A stretch of DNA of 64,000 bases from Alkalihalophilus marmarensis DSM 21297 (GCF_000474275.2 NZ_ATAE01000034.1:1-64000); one strand, 5' to 3'; positions 10,636 to 19,389 are shown, counted from the stretch's first letter. Notes: a model not told the origin generated them from the sequence alone. Program-made: numbers and translations.

Positions 10636-11835
10636 ATGTACCGATTATACACACATAACGATTTAGATGGGATAGGCTGCGGGATTGTAGCAAAGCTTGC
10701 TTTTGGTGATAAGGTTAAGGTTTTTTATAATTCTGTTCAGAGTCTAGACAGGCAGATTGAACGTTTCTTTGAAGAGGAAAAAGAGACAGAACGGCTTATT
10801 ATCAGTGATTTGTCTATAAATGAAGAGAATACAAAGAGGGTGGAGGAGTATGTACAAAAAGGAGGGAATGCCGTACTAATTGATCATCATAAGACGGCTC
10901 TTCACTTTAACGAGTATGACTGGGCGAAAGTAGAAGTAGAATATGAGGACGGACGGCTTACGTCGGCAACTTCTCTATTGTATGAGTATTTATGTGAGCA
11001 GCAATTATTAGAGCCAAAACCCGCAATTGATCAATTCGTTGATCTTGTCAGGCAATGGGATACGTGGGAATGGGATGAAAATGAGACAGTCGATGCTAAA
11101 CGTTTAAATGATTTGTTTTTTATGATCTCGATGGATGAATTTGAAGAGAGAATGGTCACCCGTTTAAAAGAAAATAATGCGTTCTCCTTTGATGAATTTG
11201 AAGGAAAACTACTAGCGATGGAAGAAACAAAAATTGAGCGTTATATACGCCGGAAGCGACGTGAAATGGTCCAGACATTTGTCGGTAAACATTGTACAGG
11301 CATTGTTTATGCAGAGTCGTATCATTCAGAGCTAGGGAATGAACTTGGTAAGGAAAGTCCGCACCTTGATTATATTACGATATTAAATGCAGGAGGCCGG
11401 AAGATCAGTTTTAGAACGATTCATGATGATATCGACGTTTCTGAAGTGGCTAAAAAGTTTGACGGCGGGGGTCATGCAAAAGCCTCTGGATGTCAATTAA
11501 CGAACGAAGCCTTTCAATTATTTGTGACCAAGCCTTTTGCTCTTGCTCCCTTGCGAATGGATGCCAGCCGCAACTATTTGAATACCAAGGAATCACAAAA
11601 TGGCAGTTTATATGCCAGCCCCGATGACAATCAATACTTTATCTACCCAACAAAAGAGAATCGGTGGGTTGTTGATTCTAAGGATAAAGTAGTAGACAGT
11701 TTTAATTCGTTTGAGAAAGCGGAGCGTTTTATTAAACGTAAATATGCTGCTTGGCTTCTGCCTGATGACCAGTTTGTAGAATATCTTGCAAAGCGCGTGA
11801 TTAGGCATAAACAAAAAGAAAGTCAGAAGCATTGA
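10636..11835 (+). CDS. nrnB: DHH-family nano-RNase / oligoribonuclease NrnB
   Basis: This 399-residue protein is the exact length of B. subtilis NrnB (YngD). The DHH phosphoesterase domain opens with LYTHNDLDGIGCG (metal-binding Asp residues) and continues with ISDLSIN and the name motif LIDHHKT near residue 90. The C-terminal DHHA1 domain has GGGHAKASGCQL. NrnB degrades very short RNA fragments and phosphoadenosine phosphate-type products. GAGGAGGG precedes the chosen ATG by 6 bases. It is divergent from katG. Confidence 0.82.
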   Translation: MYRLYTHNDLDGIGCGIVAKLAFGDKVKVFYNSVQSLDRQIERFFEEEKETERLIISDLSINEENTKRVEEYVQKGGNAVLIDHHKTALHFNEYDWAKVEVEYEDGRLTSATSLLYEYLCEQQLLEPKPAIDQFVDLVRQWDTWEWDENETVDAKRLNDLFFMISMDEFEERMVTRLKENNAFSFDEFEGKLLAMEETKIERYIRRKRREMVQTFVGKHCTGIVYAESYHSELGNELGKESPHLDYITILNAGGRKISFRTIHDDIDVSEVAKKFDGGGHAKASGCQLTNEAFQLFVTKPFALAPLRMDASRNYLNTKESQNGSLYASPDDNQYFIYPTKENRWVVDSKDKVVDSFNSFEKAERFIKRKYAAWLLPDDQFVEYLAKRVIRHKQKESQKH

Positions 11836-11855
11836 ATTAAATAGAACTAAAAATG

Positions 11856-11905
11856 AACCTCTTGCTCATAAGATGTAGTAATACTTATAAGGCAGGAGGT
11901 TTTTT
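11856..11905 (+). terminator. Terminator-like hairpin that contains the next gene's ribosome site
   Basis: AACCTCTTGC (from 11856) pairs with GCAGGAGGTT (to 11901) with one G-T pair. An inner CTCATAAG/CTTATAAG helix extends it, and six T follow. The 3' arm contains GGAGG, and the T run directly abuts the ATG of the L,D-transpeptidase gene. The structure should therefore both end transcription and hide the Shine-Dalgarno sequence. Confidence 0.8.
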
Positions 11906-12403
11906 ATGTATCAGCATATTGTACTCCCAGGGGAAACATTGTTTTCCATTTCTGAAGATTATCGCACGCCATATCAAGCAATCCTTGCGGCCAATCAAAT
12001 CCCCAATCCAAATATGATCTATGTCGGCCAGCCGATTGTTATTCCTGGAATTCCTGACCCTGCGTTAATACCGTATTTCATTGATGTATCCATCTCTAAT
12101 AGAACCCTCTCTTTATATGAAAATGAACAGCTGCAGAAGGTGTACCCTATTGCAGTAGGACGCATGCTTTATGATACTCCTGTTGGCGAATTTATTATTG
12201 TAAATCGTGAGCCAAACCCAGGCGGACCGTTTGGAACCCTTTGGCTGTCCTTATCTAAGAAAAGTTACGGCATCCACGGGACCAATGATCCATCCTCAAT
12301 CGGCCATGCCGTGTCGAAAGGGTGTATTCGAATGTTTAACCAAGATGTAGAAGAGCTTGGCAGTATTGTTCCAAACGGGACTAGAGTAAGAATTCGTCCT
12401 TAA
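11906..12403 (+). CDS. ykuD: L,D-transpeptidase (YkuD family) with N-terminal LysM
   Basis: The 165-residue protein closely follows B. subtilis YkuD (164 residues). A LysM peptidoglycan-binding domain occupies residues 1-50 ([18 protein letters not shown] to VGQPIVIPG). The YkuD domain (about 55-165) ends with the catalytic HGTND and SKGCIRM motifs, whose Cys is the nucleophile. The enzyme forms 3-3 cross-links in peptidoglycan, typically of the spore or stationary-phase wall. No signal peptide is seen, as in YkuD. Its translation start is embedded in a terminator-like hairpin. Confidence 0.92.
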   Translation: MYQHIVLPGETLFSISEDYRTPYQAILAANQIPNPNMIYVGQPIVIPGIPDPALIPYFIDVSISNRTLSLYENEQLQKVYPIAVGRMLYDTPVGEFIIVNREPNPGGPFGTLWLSLSKKSYGIHGTNDPSSIGHAVSKGCIRMFNQDVEELGSIVPNGTRVRIRP

Positions 12404-12540
12404 AAAAGAAGTTTAACATTATGATTTATAGGTAATTAGACTTATTAGGGAGGATTGGCCATAATTATGTAGAACTATGTCAAATTTTATTTATAATGAA
12501 GAAAGAAAGTATCCTATATTTAAAAGGAAAATGATGCGAT

Positions 12541-13710
12541 ATGAAGATGATAGGCAAGAAGACAGCGCTTATTTTTACAGTAATCACTATTTTGATCACT
12601 CTTTCCCTGCTAAGCTATACGTGGATGGCAACAGTAGTACTTTTGTCCATTCCTGTAGTGTGGTGGCTTGGAGGGATTATAGACGATGCCTCTTTGAAAA
12701 TGGAGCAATTGGAAATAAAAACAGAGACTCTCGAAGCTGCAAACGAAAAATTTCAAGAGAAAAAAGAAGAATATGAAACGTTGCTAGATTCATTAGAGGG
12801 AGCTATTTTTCAATTTTCTCTTTCTTCTCATGAAATGTATGTATCAGAAGGTATGAAAGACTTGTATGGTACTGATTATACTCCCGAGCGATTAAAAGAT
12901 TGGAAGGCTTCTATTCTGCCAGATTATCAATTGAAAGTAGAAGAGCATGAACAGCGCTTACTAGCTGGAGAATCCTCCAAGGTTGAGTTCGAGATTGTCC
13001 ACCCAGAACAAGGGCGTAAATGGATCATGCAGATTGCGACACCGATTGCAGATAATGACGGTGAAGTGACCAAAATCATCGGACAGATGATTGATATTAC
13101 AAGCCGTAAAACTCTTGAAAATGAGCTGAAGCAAATGGCTTTTTATGATGATTTAACAGATCTGCCAAATCGAAAGTCATTGTATCGTCATATCGAAAAA
13201 GCCCTAGCTAGATCGAAGAGGCATCAACATACATTCTCTTTAATGTTTATTGATTTAGATGATTTTAAAATCGTTAATGATACAATGGGTCATGATGCAG
13301 GAGATATGTTATTAAAAGAAGTTGTAAGCAGGTTAAATGAAAGTATAAGGGAAGAGGATTTAATATCTCGTATTGGCGGGGATGAATTCATCGTTCTTTT
13401 TGAAGAGACATGTAAAGAAGAAATTGAGTCGATTGCTGAAAGAATATTAGAACGGGTTGCTATGCCGTATAAAATTAATGAGAAGGAAGCGAATATCTCA
13501 CTTAGTATTGGGGTCAGTATGTATCCTGACGATGGAGAGGATAAAGATTTATTAATTGAACATGCGGATCAAGCGATGTACTTTGCCAAATTTAATGGTA
13601 AAAATTCATATAAACTCTACACACCGGACTTATCAGATATGGAATACAAAAAAGTTAGCCTCTTAGATAAATTTAAACACACGTTCCAAAAAGCGAAACT
13701 GTTCAGCTGA
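12541..13710 (+). CDS. Membrane PAS-GGDEF diguanylate cyclase
   Basis: This 389-residue protein probably makes cyclic di-GMP. Two N-terminal membrane helices (about 8-28 and 30-47) lead into a charged coiled coil (50-80), then a PAS/PAC sensor (about 80-195) and a GGDEF domain (about 205-370). The active-site motif is GGDEF at residues 279-283. REED five residues upstream fits the RxxD inhibitory site, so product feedback is likely. There is no EAL domain. The start at 12541 has AAGGAAAA upstream and is the best in-frame choice, but not certain. Confidence 0.9.
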   Translation: MKMIGKKTALIFTVITILITLSLLSYTWMATVVLLSIPVVWWLGGIIDDASLKMEQLEIKTETLEAANEKFQEKKEEYETLLDSLEGAIFQFSLSSHEMYVSEGMKDLYGTDYTPERLKDWKASILPDYQLKVEEHEQRLLAGESSKVEFEIVHPEQGRKWIMQIATPIADNDGEVTKIIGQMIDITSRKTLENELKQMAFYDDLTDLPNRKSLYRHIEKALARSKRHQHTFSLMFIDLDDFKIVNDTMGHDAGDMLLKEVVSRLNESIREEDLISRIGGDEFIVLFEETCKEEIESIAERILERVAMPYKINEKEANISLSIGVSMYPDDGEDKDLLIEHADQAMYFAKFNGKNSYKLYTPDLSDMEYKKVSLLDKFKHTFQKAKLFS

Positions 13711-13729
13711 GCAGTTTTGCTTTTTATTT
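13689..13729 (+). terminator. Terminator overlapping the end of the GGDEF gene
   Basis: AAAGC-AAACTG pairs with CAGTTT-GCTTT with the stop codon (13708-13710) in the loop; a T-rich tract follows. Confidence 0.75.
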
Positions 13730-13835
13730 TTCGTTTATCATCGATTTATGATGGCTTTCTATGTTAGCCGTTTGTAGAAAAAGAGCGGTTCTTGTACACT
13801 ACTACTATAAATGAAGGAGAGTCAGGTGTTAGTAG

Positions 13836-14954
13836 ATGATGAAGTCAGTTATTGTAGTAGGAGCAGGTATTCTTGGTGCATCTGCCGCGTATCACTTAGC
13901 GAAGTCGGGTGCAAAAGTGACGATTATAGACCGCAGGGACAAAGGACAAGCAACAGAAGCAGCAGCGGGAATTGTGTGTCCGTGGCTTACACAGCGGAGA
14001 AATAAAGCATGGTATCAGCTCGCCAAAAATGGCGCGAAATACTATCCATCATTAATAAACGAATTAGAACAACTAGGGGAAACACAGACAGGCTATAAAA
14101 AAGTGGGGACAATCAGTTTACATACAGATGAGGGCAAGTTAGACAAAATGGAAGAAAGAGCAAACAAAAGGCTTGAAGATGCTCCGGAAATCGGGGAAAT
14201 TACCCGCCTTTCCAAAGAAGAGGTGAAAAGCCTCTTTCCACTGTTGTCTGAGGACTTTAGTGCGGTACATGTAAGCGGAGGAGCTAGGGTGAATGGACGT
14301 GCACTTAGGGATTCACTGATTGAGGCAGCCAAAAAGCACGGGGCTGAATTTGTGGAAGCAGATGCGCAGCTAATCGCAAGAGACAACCGAGTGATAGGAG
14401 TGGTCTGCTGTGGTGAAGAGCGTCTAAGTGATCAAGTCATTGTAACAGCTGGAGCTTGGGCAAAAGAGCTATTTAAGCCTCTCGGAGTTACTTTAAAGAT
14501 TGAACCTCAAAAAGCTCAAATCGTTCATTTGGAAGTCCGAGATGAGGATACAGAATCCTGGCCTGTTGTGATGCCGCCTAATAATCAATATTTACTGGCT
14601 TTTGAAGATGGAAGGATCGCGGCTGGGGCCACTCATGAAGATGAGATGGGCTATGATATGCGTCCGACAGTTGGCGGGCTTCATGATATTTTTGATAAAG
14701 CACTGCACATTGCCCCTTATTTAAATGATAGTACGTTTTTAGAGGCGAAGGTAGGCTTTAGGCCGGTTGCACCAAACTTCCTTCCTATCATTGGCCCGCT
14801 TCCAAGTTGGGAAGGCGTCCTGCTTGCCAATGGATTAGGAGCTTCTGGATTAACGGTCGGACCTTATTTGGGCCGTGAACTAGCGAAGCTTGCACTTGAG
14901 ATTCCAACAGATATTGATCTTGAATTATATGATGTAGAAGGTGCGATTGAATAA
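13836..14954 (+). CDS. FAD-dependent amino-acid oxidoreductase (DadA / glycine-oxidase type)
   Basis: This 372-residue flavoenzyme of the DAO fold has an N-terminal Rossmann motif VIVVGAGILGASAAYHLA with the FAD-ribose acidic end IIDRR. The FAD-proximal LLANGLGASGLTVGPYLG lies near the C-terminus. The family oxidises glycine, sarcosine or D-amino acids. The residues here do not fix the substrate, and no thiamine genes are adjacent, so a thiamine-pathway glycine oxidase is not supported. Two neighbouring ATG codons exist (13836, 13839). It is converging on the rsbR-like gene through a shared terminator. Confidence 0.85.
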   Translation: MMKSVIVVGAGILGASAAYHLAKSGAKVTIIDRRDKGQATEAAAGIVCPWLTQRRNKAWYQLAKNGAKYYPSLINELEQLGETQTGYKKVGTISLHTDEGKLDKMEERANKRLEDAPEIGEITRLSKEEVKSLFPLLSEDFSAVHVSGGARVNGRALRDSLIEAAKKHGAEFVEADAQLIARDNRVIGVVCCGEERLSDQVIVTAGAWAKELFKPLGVTLKIEPQKAQIVHLEVRDEDTESWPVVMPPNNQYLLAFEDGRIAAGATHEDEMGYDMRPTVGGLHDIFDKALHIAPYLNDSTFLEAKVGFRPVAPNFLPIIGPLPSWEGVLLANGLGASGLTVGPYLGRELAKLALEIPTDIDLELYDVEGAIE

Positions 14955-14970
14955 AATAAGTAAAGATAAA

Positions 14971-15005
14971 AAGAACTCTTCCTTTTCTTAAAGGAGAGTT
15001 CTTTC
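14971..15005. terminator. Bidirectional terminator
   Basis: AAGAACTCT-T-CCTTT pairs with AAAGGAGAGTTCTT with a one-base bulge, with T-rich tails on both sides. It serves the converging oxidoreductase and rsbR-like genes and overlaps the latter's last codons. Confidence 0.75.
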
Positions 15006-15854
15006 TTTATCATCGTTAGATTTAGTTGTACTAGATAACGCTTTTGCAAGTGAGGAGGCTGTTGTTAAACGATTAAAACGAAGTCCAAGCTTTATCGACA
15101 TTTGCGCAATTTCAGGTCTGATTCCAGAAAGAATCGTTTCCACACCAGTTAAGCGCAGCGATTCGATTAAATGATACAGCTGTTCTGCAACGAGCTCATC
15201 TATTGTCAACACTCCAGAAAGATCAACAAATAATGTAGAAATTTCTTTTGCGGCACATTGATTTAAGGTCTTTTCTAAAATAACTTTCCCGCGAGCAGAA
15301 TCAATCTTCCCGACTAATGGAAGGAGGGCAGTTTGATTTTGAAGAGGAATTAAAGGTGAGCTTAATTCATTAATAACCTCTTCCTGTGCAAGAAAGCGCT
15401 TGGTTGTATTTTGATGATAAGCCTCGATAAAGATCGTGACGGAGATATTAACAAATTTAATGACGATTTCAGTCCAGCTGAAGATATCATCAAAATCTAC
15501 TTTATCTTTATTTAAAAGCGCATATTTTTTAATGTAGGATAGGAGCACTTTCTTTGTAGAAAAGAACTCGCGTATGACATAGTGCAGAGGCGTGTCTAGA
15601 TGCTTAACATCTTTGGCAAGTTCTTCTGACCAGGCTTTAAACGCGTTATAAAATTCACATTCATCATGAATAAATAATTGAATGATTTGTTCGACATACT
15701 CGTGATTTTTACTTCGTAATTCGTTAACCACCGCTTGGTTATTTGAAGCATAAATAGAGGCTGGGTCCTGCTAATCGATGGATGCATACCAATCCTGTGA
15801 TATTTGATGAGAATGTTCTTTTAGGAAATCATATAGTTCTCTATTCTGATGCAT
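14988..15854 (-). pseudogene. RsbR-paralogue (stressosome STAS protein) interrupted by an in-frame TAG
   Basis: From ATG 15854 (AAGGAG 9 bases upstream) 27 codons read MHQNRELYDFLKEHSHQISQ and on to WYASID. A TAG at 15773-15771 follows, then the same frame continues through QDPASIYASNNQ to residue 288. Without the stop this is a full RsbRD-type stressosome protein: an RsbR globin-like N-terminal domain, then a STAS domain (DLSGVLTIDE, SGIRPEIAQ). The first phosphorylated Thr of RsbRA is Glu here (IDE); a Thr occurs in GVETIL. Restart at GTG 15731 would drop the first 41 residues and has no ribosome site. A recent nonsense mutation, a sequencing error and amber readthrough are all open. Confidence 0.75.
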
Positions 15855-15977
15855 ATAGAAATTCTCCTTCATGTTTGTTTATATTAATATAGCATAAATA
15901 CGTCATTGAAACAGGTGAAGGAAATATTTAACTGTAGTATAATGGGGGTGATCTTAAAAGGAAAGAGGGTACATAAC

Positions 15978-16598
15978 ATGATAAAAGCATTTAAATGGAG
16001 TCTTTTAGCTATGCTTCTCATGCTGCTGACTGCTTGTGGACAAGCAGATGAGAGCGAGACAGTTGATAATGAAGAGGAAGAAAGTTCGGATACTGGATAT
16101 GAGGCAGGACCGGTTGTTACGATGGAAATGGAGGACGGGGGAGAAGTGGTTATTGAACTTTACCCAGAAGTAGCTCCACAAACTGTCGAGAACTTTGTTT
16201 CGCTTGTAGAAGATGGTTTTTATGATGGACTGACGTTTCACCGAGTCATTCCAGGGTTCATGATTCAAGGCGGAGACCCAGATGGAAATGGAACAGGCGG
16301 CCCTGGACATTCAATCGAGGGTGAATTTTCTAGTAATGGATTTGAAAATAATTTAAAGCATGAACGTGGTGTTATTTCTATGGCAAGATCACAAGACCCT
16401 GATTCAGCAGGTTCTCAATTCTTTATAATGGTTGCTGATACGCCTTCACTAGATGGTGAATATGCTTCATTTGGCAAGGTAATCGAGGGAATGGACGTTG
16501 TAGATGACATTGTATCAGTAGAAACAATGCCTGGTGATATGCCGGTTGAAGGACAAGAACAAATCATTAAGCAGATGACAGTAGAAACAAATGAGTAA
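15978..16598 (+). CDS. Lipoprotein peptidyl-prolyl cis-trans isomerase (cyclophilin)
   Basis: Residues 1-20 are a lipoprotein signal (LMLLTAC, lipidated Cys20). An acidic linker (about 22-45) leads to one cyclophilin domain (about 46-205) with [25 protein letters not shown] and the active-site segments IQGGDP and SAGSQFFIM. It probably helps proteins fold at the outer face of the membrane. The start was moved to ATG 15978, 24 codons inside the longest frame, because it has AAGAGGG at the right distance and begins the signal peptide. Length 206 residues. Confidence 0.92.
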   Translation: MIKAFKWSLLAMLLMLLTACGQADESETVDNEEEESSDTGYEAGPVVTMEMEDGGEVVIELYPEVAPQTVENFVSLVEDGFYDGLTFHRVIPGFMIQGGDPDGNGTGGPGHSIEGEFSSNGFENNLKHERGVISMARSQDPDSAGSQFFIMVADTPSLDGEYASFGKVIEGMDVVDDIVSVETMPGDMPVEGQEQIIKQMTVETNE

Positions 16599-16622
16599 AT
16601 CATTTGATTAAGTGAAATAGTG

Positions 16623-16650
16623 AAGCCCCGCAATTGCTGCGGGGCTTTCT
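16623..16650. terminator. Bidirectional terminator, cyclophilin / ferritin
   Basis: AGCCCCGCA pairs with TGCGGGGCT around a short loop; T-rich on the plus side. It sits directly after the stop of the converging ferritin gene. Confidence 0.88.
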
Positions 16651-16651
16651 T

Positions 16652-17155
16652 CTATTCACCAGGTGTAAATGTTCGTTTTGCAAACTCATTATCCATCATG
16701 AAGAACGCATTGCTGTCATTATCAATACGCTTTAGTTTTTGAATAATGCTGTCAAACATATCTTCTTCTTCTACCTGCTCTTCAATAAACCATTTTAGAA
16801 AGTTAATTGTGGCATGCTCTCTTACATCCCATGCTAAATCGGAGAGATGATAGATCCGTTTTGTGACTACTTTTTCTTGAGTTAACGCTTTTTCAAACAC
16901 ATCTAAAATGGAATGAAATTCGTTATTAGGTGCCTCAAACCCTGAAATGACAGCTCGCTCTCCTAAGGTATTAATAAAGTTATAAAACTTCATTGCGTGA
17001 AATCTCTCTTCTTCTGCTTGGACTAAAAAGAAGTTAGCAAATCCGTCGATCCCCTCAGCAGAACAGTAGGCTGCCATCGCCATATACGTGTGAGCAGAAT
17101 AAAATTCAAAGTTCATTTGCTCATTTAAAGCTTCGAGAAGTTTATCATTTAACAT
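16652..17155 (-). CDS. ftnA: Non-heme ferritin
   Basis: This 167-residue iron-storage protein has the four-helix ferritin fold. Ferroxidase ligands are recognisable in MNFEFYSAHTYMAMAAY (Glu17 region) and EEERFHAMKFYNFI (Glu and His near 49-53), plus a third Glu near 94 and EEQVEEEDMF near 127. It oxidises Fe(II) and stores it in a 24-subunit shell, lowering peroxide chemistry. AGGAGGGC upstream of ATG 17155 supports the start. Its placement between peroxide-defence genes and the iron island fits; no clear Fur or PerR box was found before it. Confidence 0.94.
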   Translation of the reverse strand: MLNDKLLEALNEQMNFEFYSAHTYMAMAAYCSAEGIDGFANFFLVQAEEERFHAMKFYNFINTLGERAVISGFEAPNNEFHSILDVFEKALTQEKVVTKRIYHLSDLAWDVREHATINFLKWFIEEQVEEEDMFDSIIQKLKRIDNDSNAFFMMDNEFAKRTFTPGE

Positions 17156-17365
17156 TAAAAGCCCTCCTTAAAATTCCTATTAAGTAGTATGCCTAATACC
17201 TTGTACCATTACATTCTAGTTTTATTACTAATTTCCTTTCCCTTCTTTTATGAATCTGAATCATTTTCCTTTATGTAATGAAACCTCTTCTTTTTTCGTC
17301 TCTCTAAATGTATGCTTAAGAGGTAGACTATAAAAATTCGTAGTGATTAAAACGTGGTGATTAAA

Positions 17366-18670
17366 ATGAGGAAATGGGTATCAGCTTTTACACTGACATC
17401 GTCTGTTCAATGGTTATTTTTTATTTTTGCCAACACGATCGTTGTCCCTCTTTCAGTGGCACAAGCCTTCCAAGTCCCTTCTGAAACCGTTACGTTAATG
17501 CTTAGCAGTTCACTGATCTTTACAGGGCTGGCATGTATGATTCAAGGGCTTTTCGGTCATAGGTATCCTTTAATGGAAGGGCATTCTGGGCTTTTATGGG
17601 GAGTCATGCTCAATCTTGGTTTATCAGCTTCTGCTATGGGCATGTCGTACACGCAAATAGGCGGGGGGCTTGCAACTGGCATTCTTTTAGCCGGGGTAGT
17701 AACGATTCTTCTTGTTGCATTAAACTGGATTAAATATGTCCAGCGGATCTTCACTCCAATGGTCATGACTGTATATTTATTTTTGTTAACTTTTCAATTA
17801 ATTTTTGTATTCTTTCAAGGGATGCTTGGCATTACAGAGCAGGGGGTGATCAATATTCCCGTCAGCATTCTTTCCTTAGTGCTCGTTGTTTTCGTTAGCA
17901 TATTGAAAATAAAAGGGTCAAAAATGATCAGCAACTTTTCCATATTAATAGGAATCGTAGTAGGCTGGATCATTTATGCTGCGGTGTTTCCAAACGAGGG
18001 AGAGCCTGTGGTCATGCAGGGACTTTCTTTTGCTCTTTATCCATTAGGACCGCCTAATCTTGAATATGGTATTATCGCTGTGGCTTTTTTTGCAGGAATG
18101 TTAAATTTGACGAACACGGTTGCCTCTATCCAAGCAGCCGCAGAATTATTTAAGGATACACCTAATGCAGGGCAGTACCGCAGATCGTTTTTTTGGACCG
18201 GCTTTTTCTCGATTATCGTTTCAGGCTTTGGTCTTGTACCATATACGCCATTCACTTCATCGATCGGCTTTTTAGAAAGTACACAAATTTACCGGAAAGA
18301 ACCTTTTTTACTGGCAGGAGGAATGCTCTCGTTAGTAGGGCTGATCCCACCAGTTACAGCCTTTTTGATTACTCTTCCTATTTCAGTTGGGAATGCCGTT
18401 CTTTTTGTAGCGTATCTTCAATTGTTTGGAACTGCATTTAACAGCTTAAGGGGAGAACGTTTTACTTCTAATACTATTTTCAGACTGGCAGGTCCTTTGC
18501 TCTTAGGTGTCAGTTTAATGGCGATTTCGCCTGCAGCATTTAACGGAATTCCTAATCTCATACAACCAATCATTTCAAATGGATTGATTATGGGTGTTGT
18601 CTTATCTATCTGTCTCGAACGTTTTATCTCCTGGGAGGATATAGATCAAGAGATGCAAAAAGCTTCTTAA
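17366..18670 (+). CDS. NCS2/NAT-family nucleobase permease (uracil/xanthine type)
   Basis: A 434-residue protein with about 12-14 hydrophobic segments. The NAT-type elements are GLFGHRYPLMEGHSGLLWG (substrate region after the third helix), FFAGMLNLTNTVASIQAAAEL and the Gly-rich GLVPYTPFTSSIGFLEST. It should import a purine or pyrimidine with protons or sodium; which one cannot be read. ATG 17366 was preferred to GTG 17354, because the only purine-rich ribosome-site candidate (GGTGAT) is spaced for the ATG. It precedes the selenoprotein-like peroxiredoxin but has its own terminator. Confidence 0.85.
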   Translation: MRKWVSAFTLTSSVQWLFFIFANTIVVPLSVAQAFQVPSETVTLMLSSSLIFTGLACMIQGLFGHRYPLMEGHSGLLWGVMLNLGLSASAMGMSYTQIGGGLATGILLAGVVTILLVALNWIKYVQRIFTPMVMTVYLFLLTFQLIFVFFQGMLGITEQGVINIPVSILSLVLVVFVSILKIKGSKMISNFSILIGIVVGWIIYAAVFPNEGEPVVMQGLSFALYPLGPPNLEYGIIAVAFFAGMLNLTNTVASIQAAAELFKDTPNAGQYRRSFFWTGFFSIIVSGFGLVPYTPFTSSIGFLESTQIYRKEPFLLAGGMLSLVGLIPPVTAFLITLPISVGNAVLFVAYLQLFGTAFNSLRGERFTSNTIFRLAGPLLLGVSLMAISPAAFNGIPNLIQPIISNGLIMGVVLSICLERFISWEDIDQEMQKAS

Positions 18671-18687
18671 TATAGAGGCTTTTTTTA
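18657..18687 (+). terminator. Terminator after the NCS2 permease
   Basis: AAAGCTTC pairs with GAGGCTTT (one G-T pair) and is followed by seven T; the arm overlaps the stop codon. Confidence 0.78.
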
Positions 18688-18762
18688 TTTACACTTTTCT
18701 AAAAAGCAGCATAAGCTAAGCTCTGATGTGCATAGAATGGTAAAATGAATGGAGGTGAGCGG

Positions 18763-19389
18763 ATGAGGCATCAATCCAATGCATTTACAGTACATGATGT
18801 AGAGCAATGTGATCTTCCCTTTTGTGCACAAACGAACGATATGGCCCCGTTGTTTTCAGCCGAGGCTTATCACTCGAAAACCGATCGCATTGAAAAAATA
18901 AACCTTGTTGATTATAGAGGGAAATGGGCGATTTTATTATTTTATTCGAGTGATTTTACCTTCGTTTGACCAACCGAATTAGCAGCGGTCGCTGCTCTTT
19001 ATCCTGAACTTCAAGCCCTAGGAGCAGATGTCCTTGGGATTAGTACAGACAGTGTGTATGCCCATAAAGTATTTACGAAAGTCTCGCCCAATGCAGCAAG
19101 AGTAACCTATCCGCTTGTTAGTGATCGAAATCAAGCGATCTCAAGAGCCTATAGAGTATTAGATTCAAAAGGTGGCTATGCCATGCGTGGCACGGTCATT
19201 ATAAGCCCTGAAGGAATCATAAAAGCAAGAAGCATCTATCCCCCTGAAGTAGGGAGGAATGCTTTTGAAATCCTACGCTTAATCCAAGGCCTGCAGCATA
19301 ATCAGCAGACAGGTCAAGGCATACCAGCCAATTGGGTTTCTGGGCAAGCAGCCATTACACCAGACCAAGGCCTGATTGGCGAAGTTTAG
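18763..19389 (+). CDS. Peroxiredoxin with in-frame TGA at the peroxidatic position (probable selenoprotein)
   Basis: Reading through TGA 18967-18969 gives one 208-residue AhpC/Prx1-type peroxiredoxin. The start ATG 18763 has GGAGGTGA four bases upstream. The active site reads FYSSDFTFV-stop-PTEL, where the family has FVCPTEL, so codon 69 is exactly the peroxidatic Cys and is likely selenocysteine. The frame continues with GISTDS, the conserved Arg in AMRGTVIISPEG and a full C-terminus. The usual resolving motif CPANW is IPANW, so that Cys is missing; a Cys pair near residues 16-21 (EQCDLPFCAQ) may resolve the selenenic acid instead. The usual Pro before the active site is Ser. Alternative: a nonsense-mutated pseudogene. 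The clean frame and hairpin argue against it. Confidence 0.85.
18981..18996 (+). promoter_or_regulatory. Bacterial SECIS-like hairpin after the TGA codon
   Basis: AGCAGC (18981-18986), loop GGTC and GCTGCT (18991-18996) form a perfect 6-bp stem with a 4-base loop. The loop begins 17 bases after the TGA and has G at its first two positions. This meets the published bacterial SECIS form: a conserved G among the first two loop bases and 16-37 bases from the UGA. SelB would bind it to deliver selenocysteyl-tRNA. Confidence 0.78.

Noticed and set aside
12477-12776. Plus-strand 99-codon frame at the start of the diguanylate cyclase
   Set aside because: It is a shifted frame of the membrane and coiled-coil region of the GGDEF gene and shows no protein motif.
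14971-15005. Possible antisense or small RNA from the long hairpin at the gene junction
   Set aside because: It is fully explained as a shared bidirectional terminator of converging genes.
15596-15787. Minus-strand 63-codon frame overlapping the rsbR-like gene
   Set aside because: It is out of frame with the RsbR homology and lacks a ribosome site; the collinear reading with one TAG is better.
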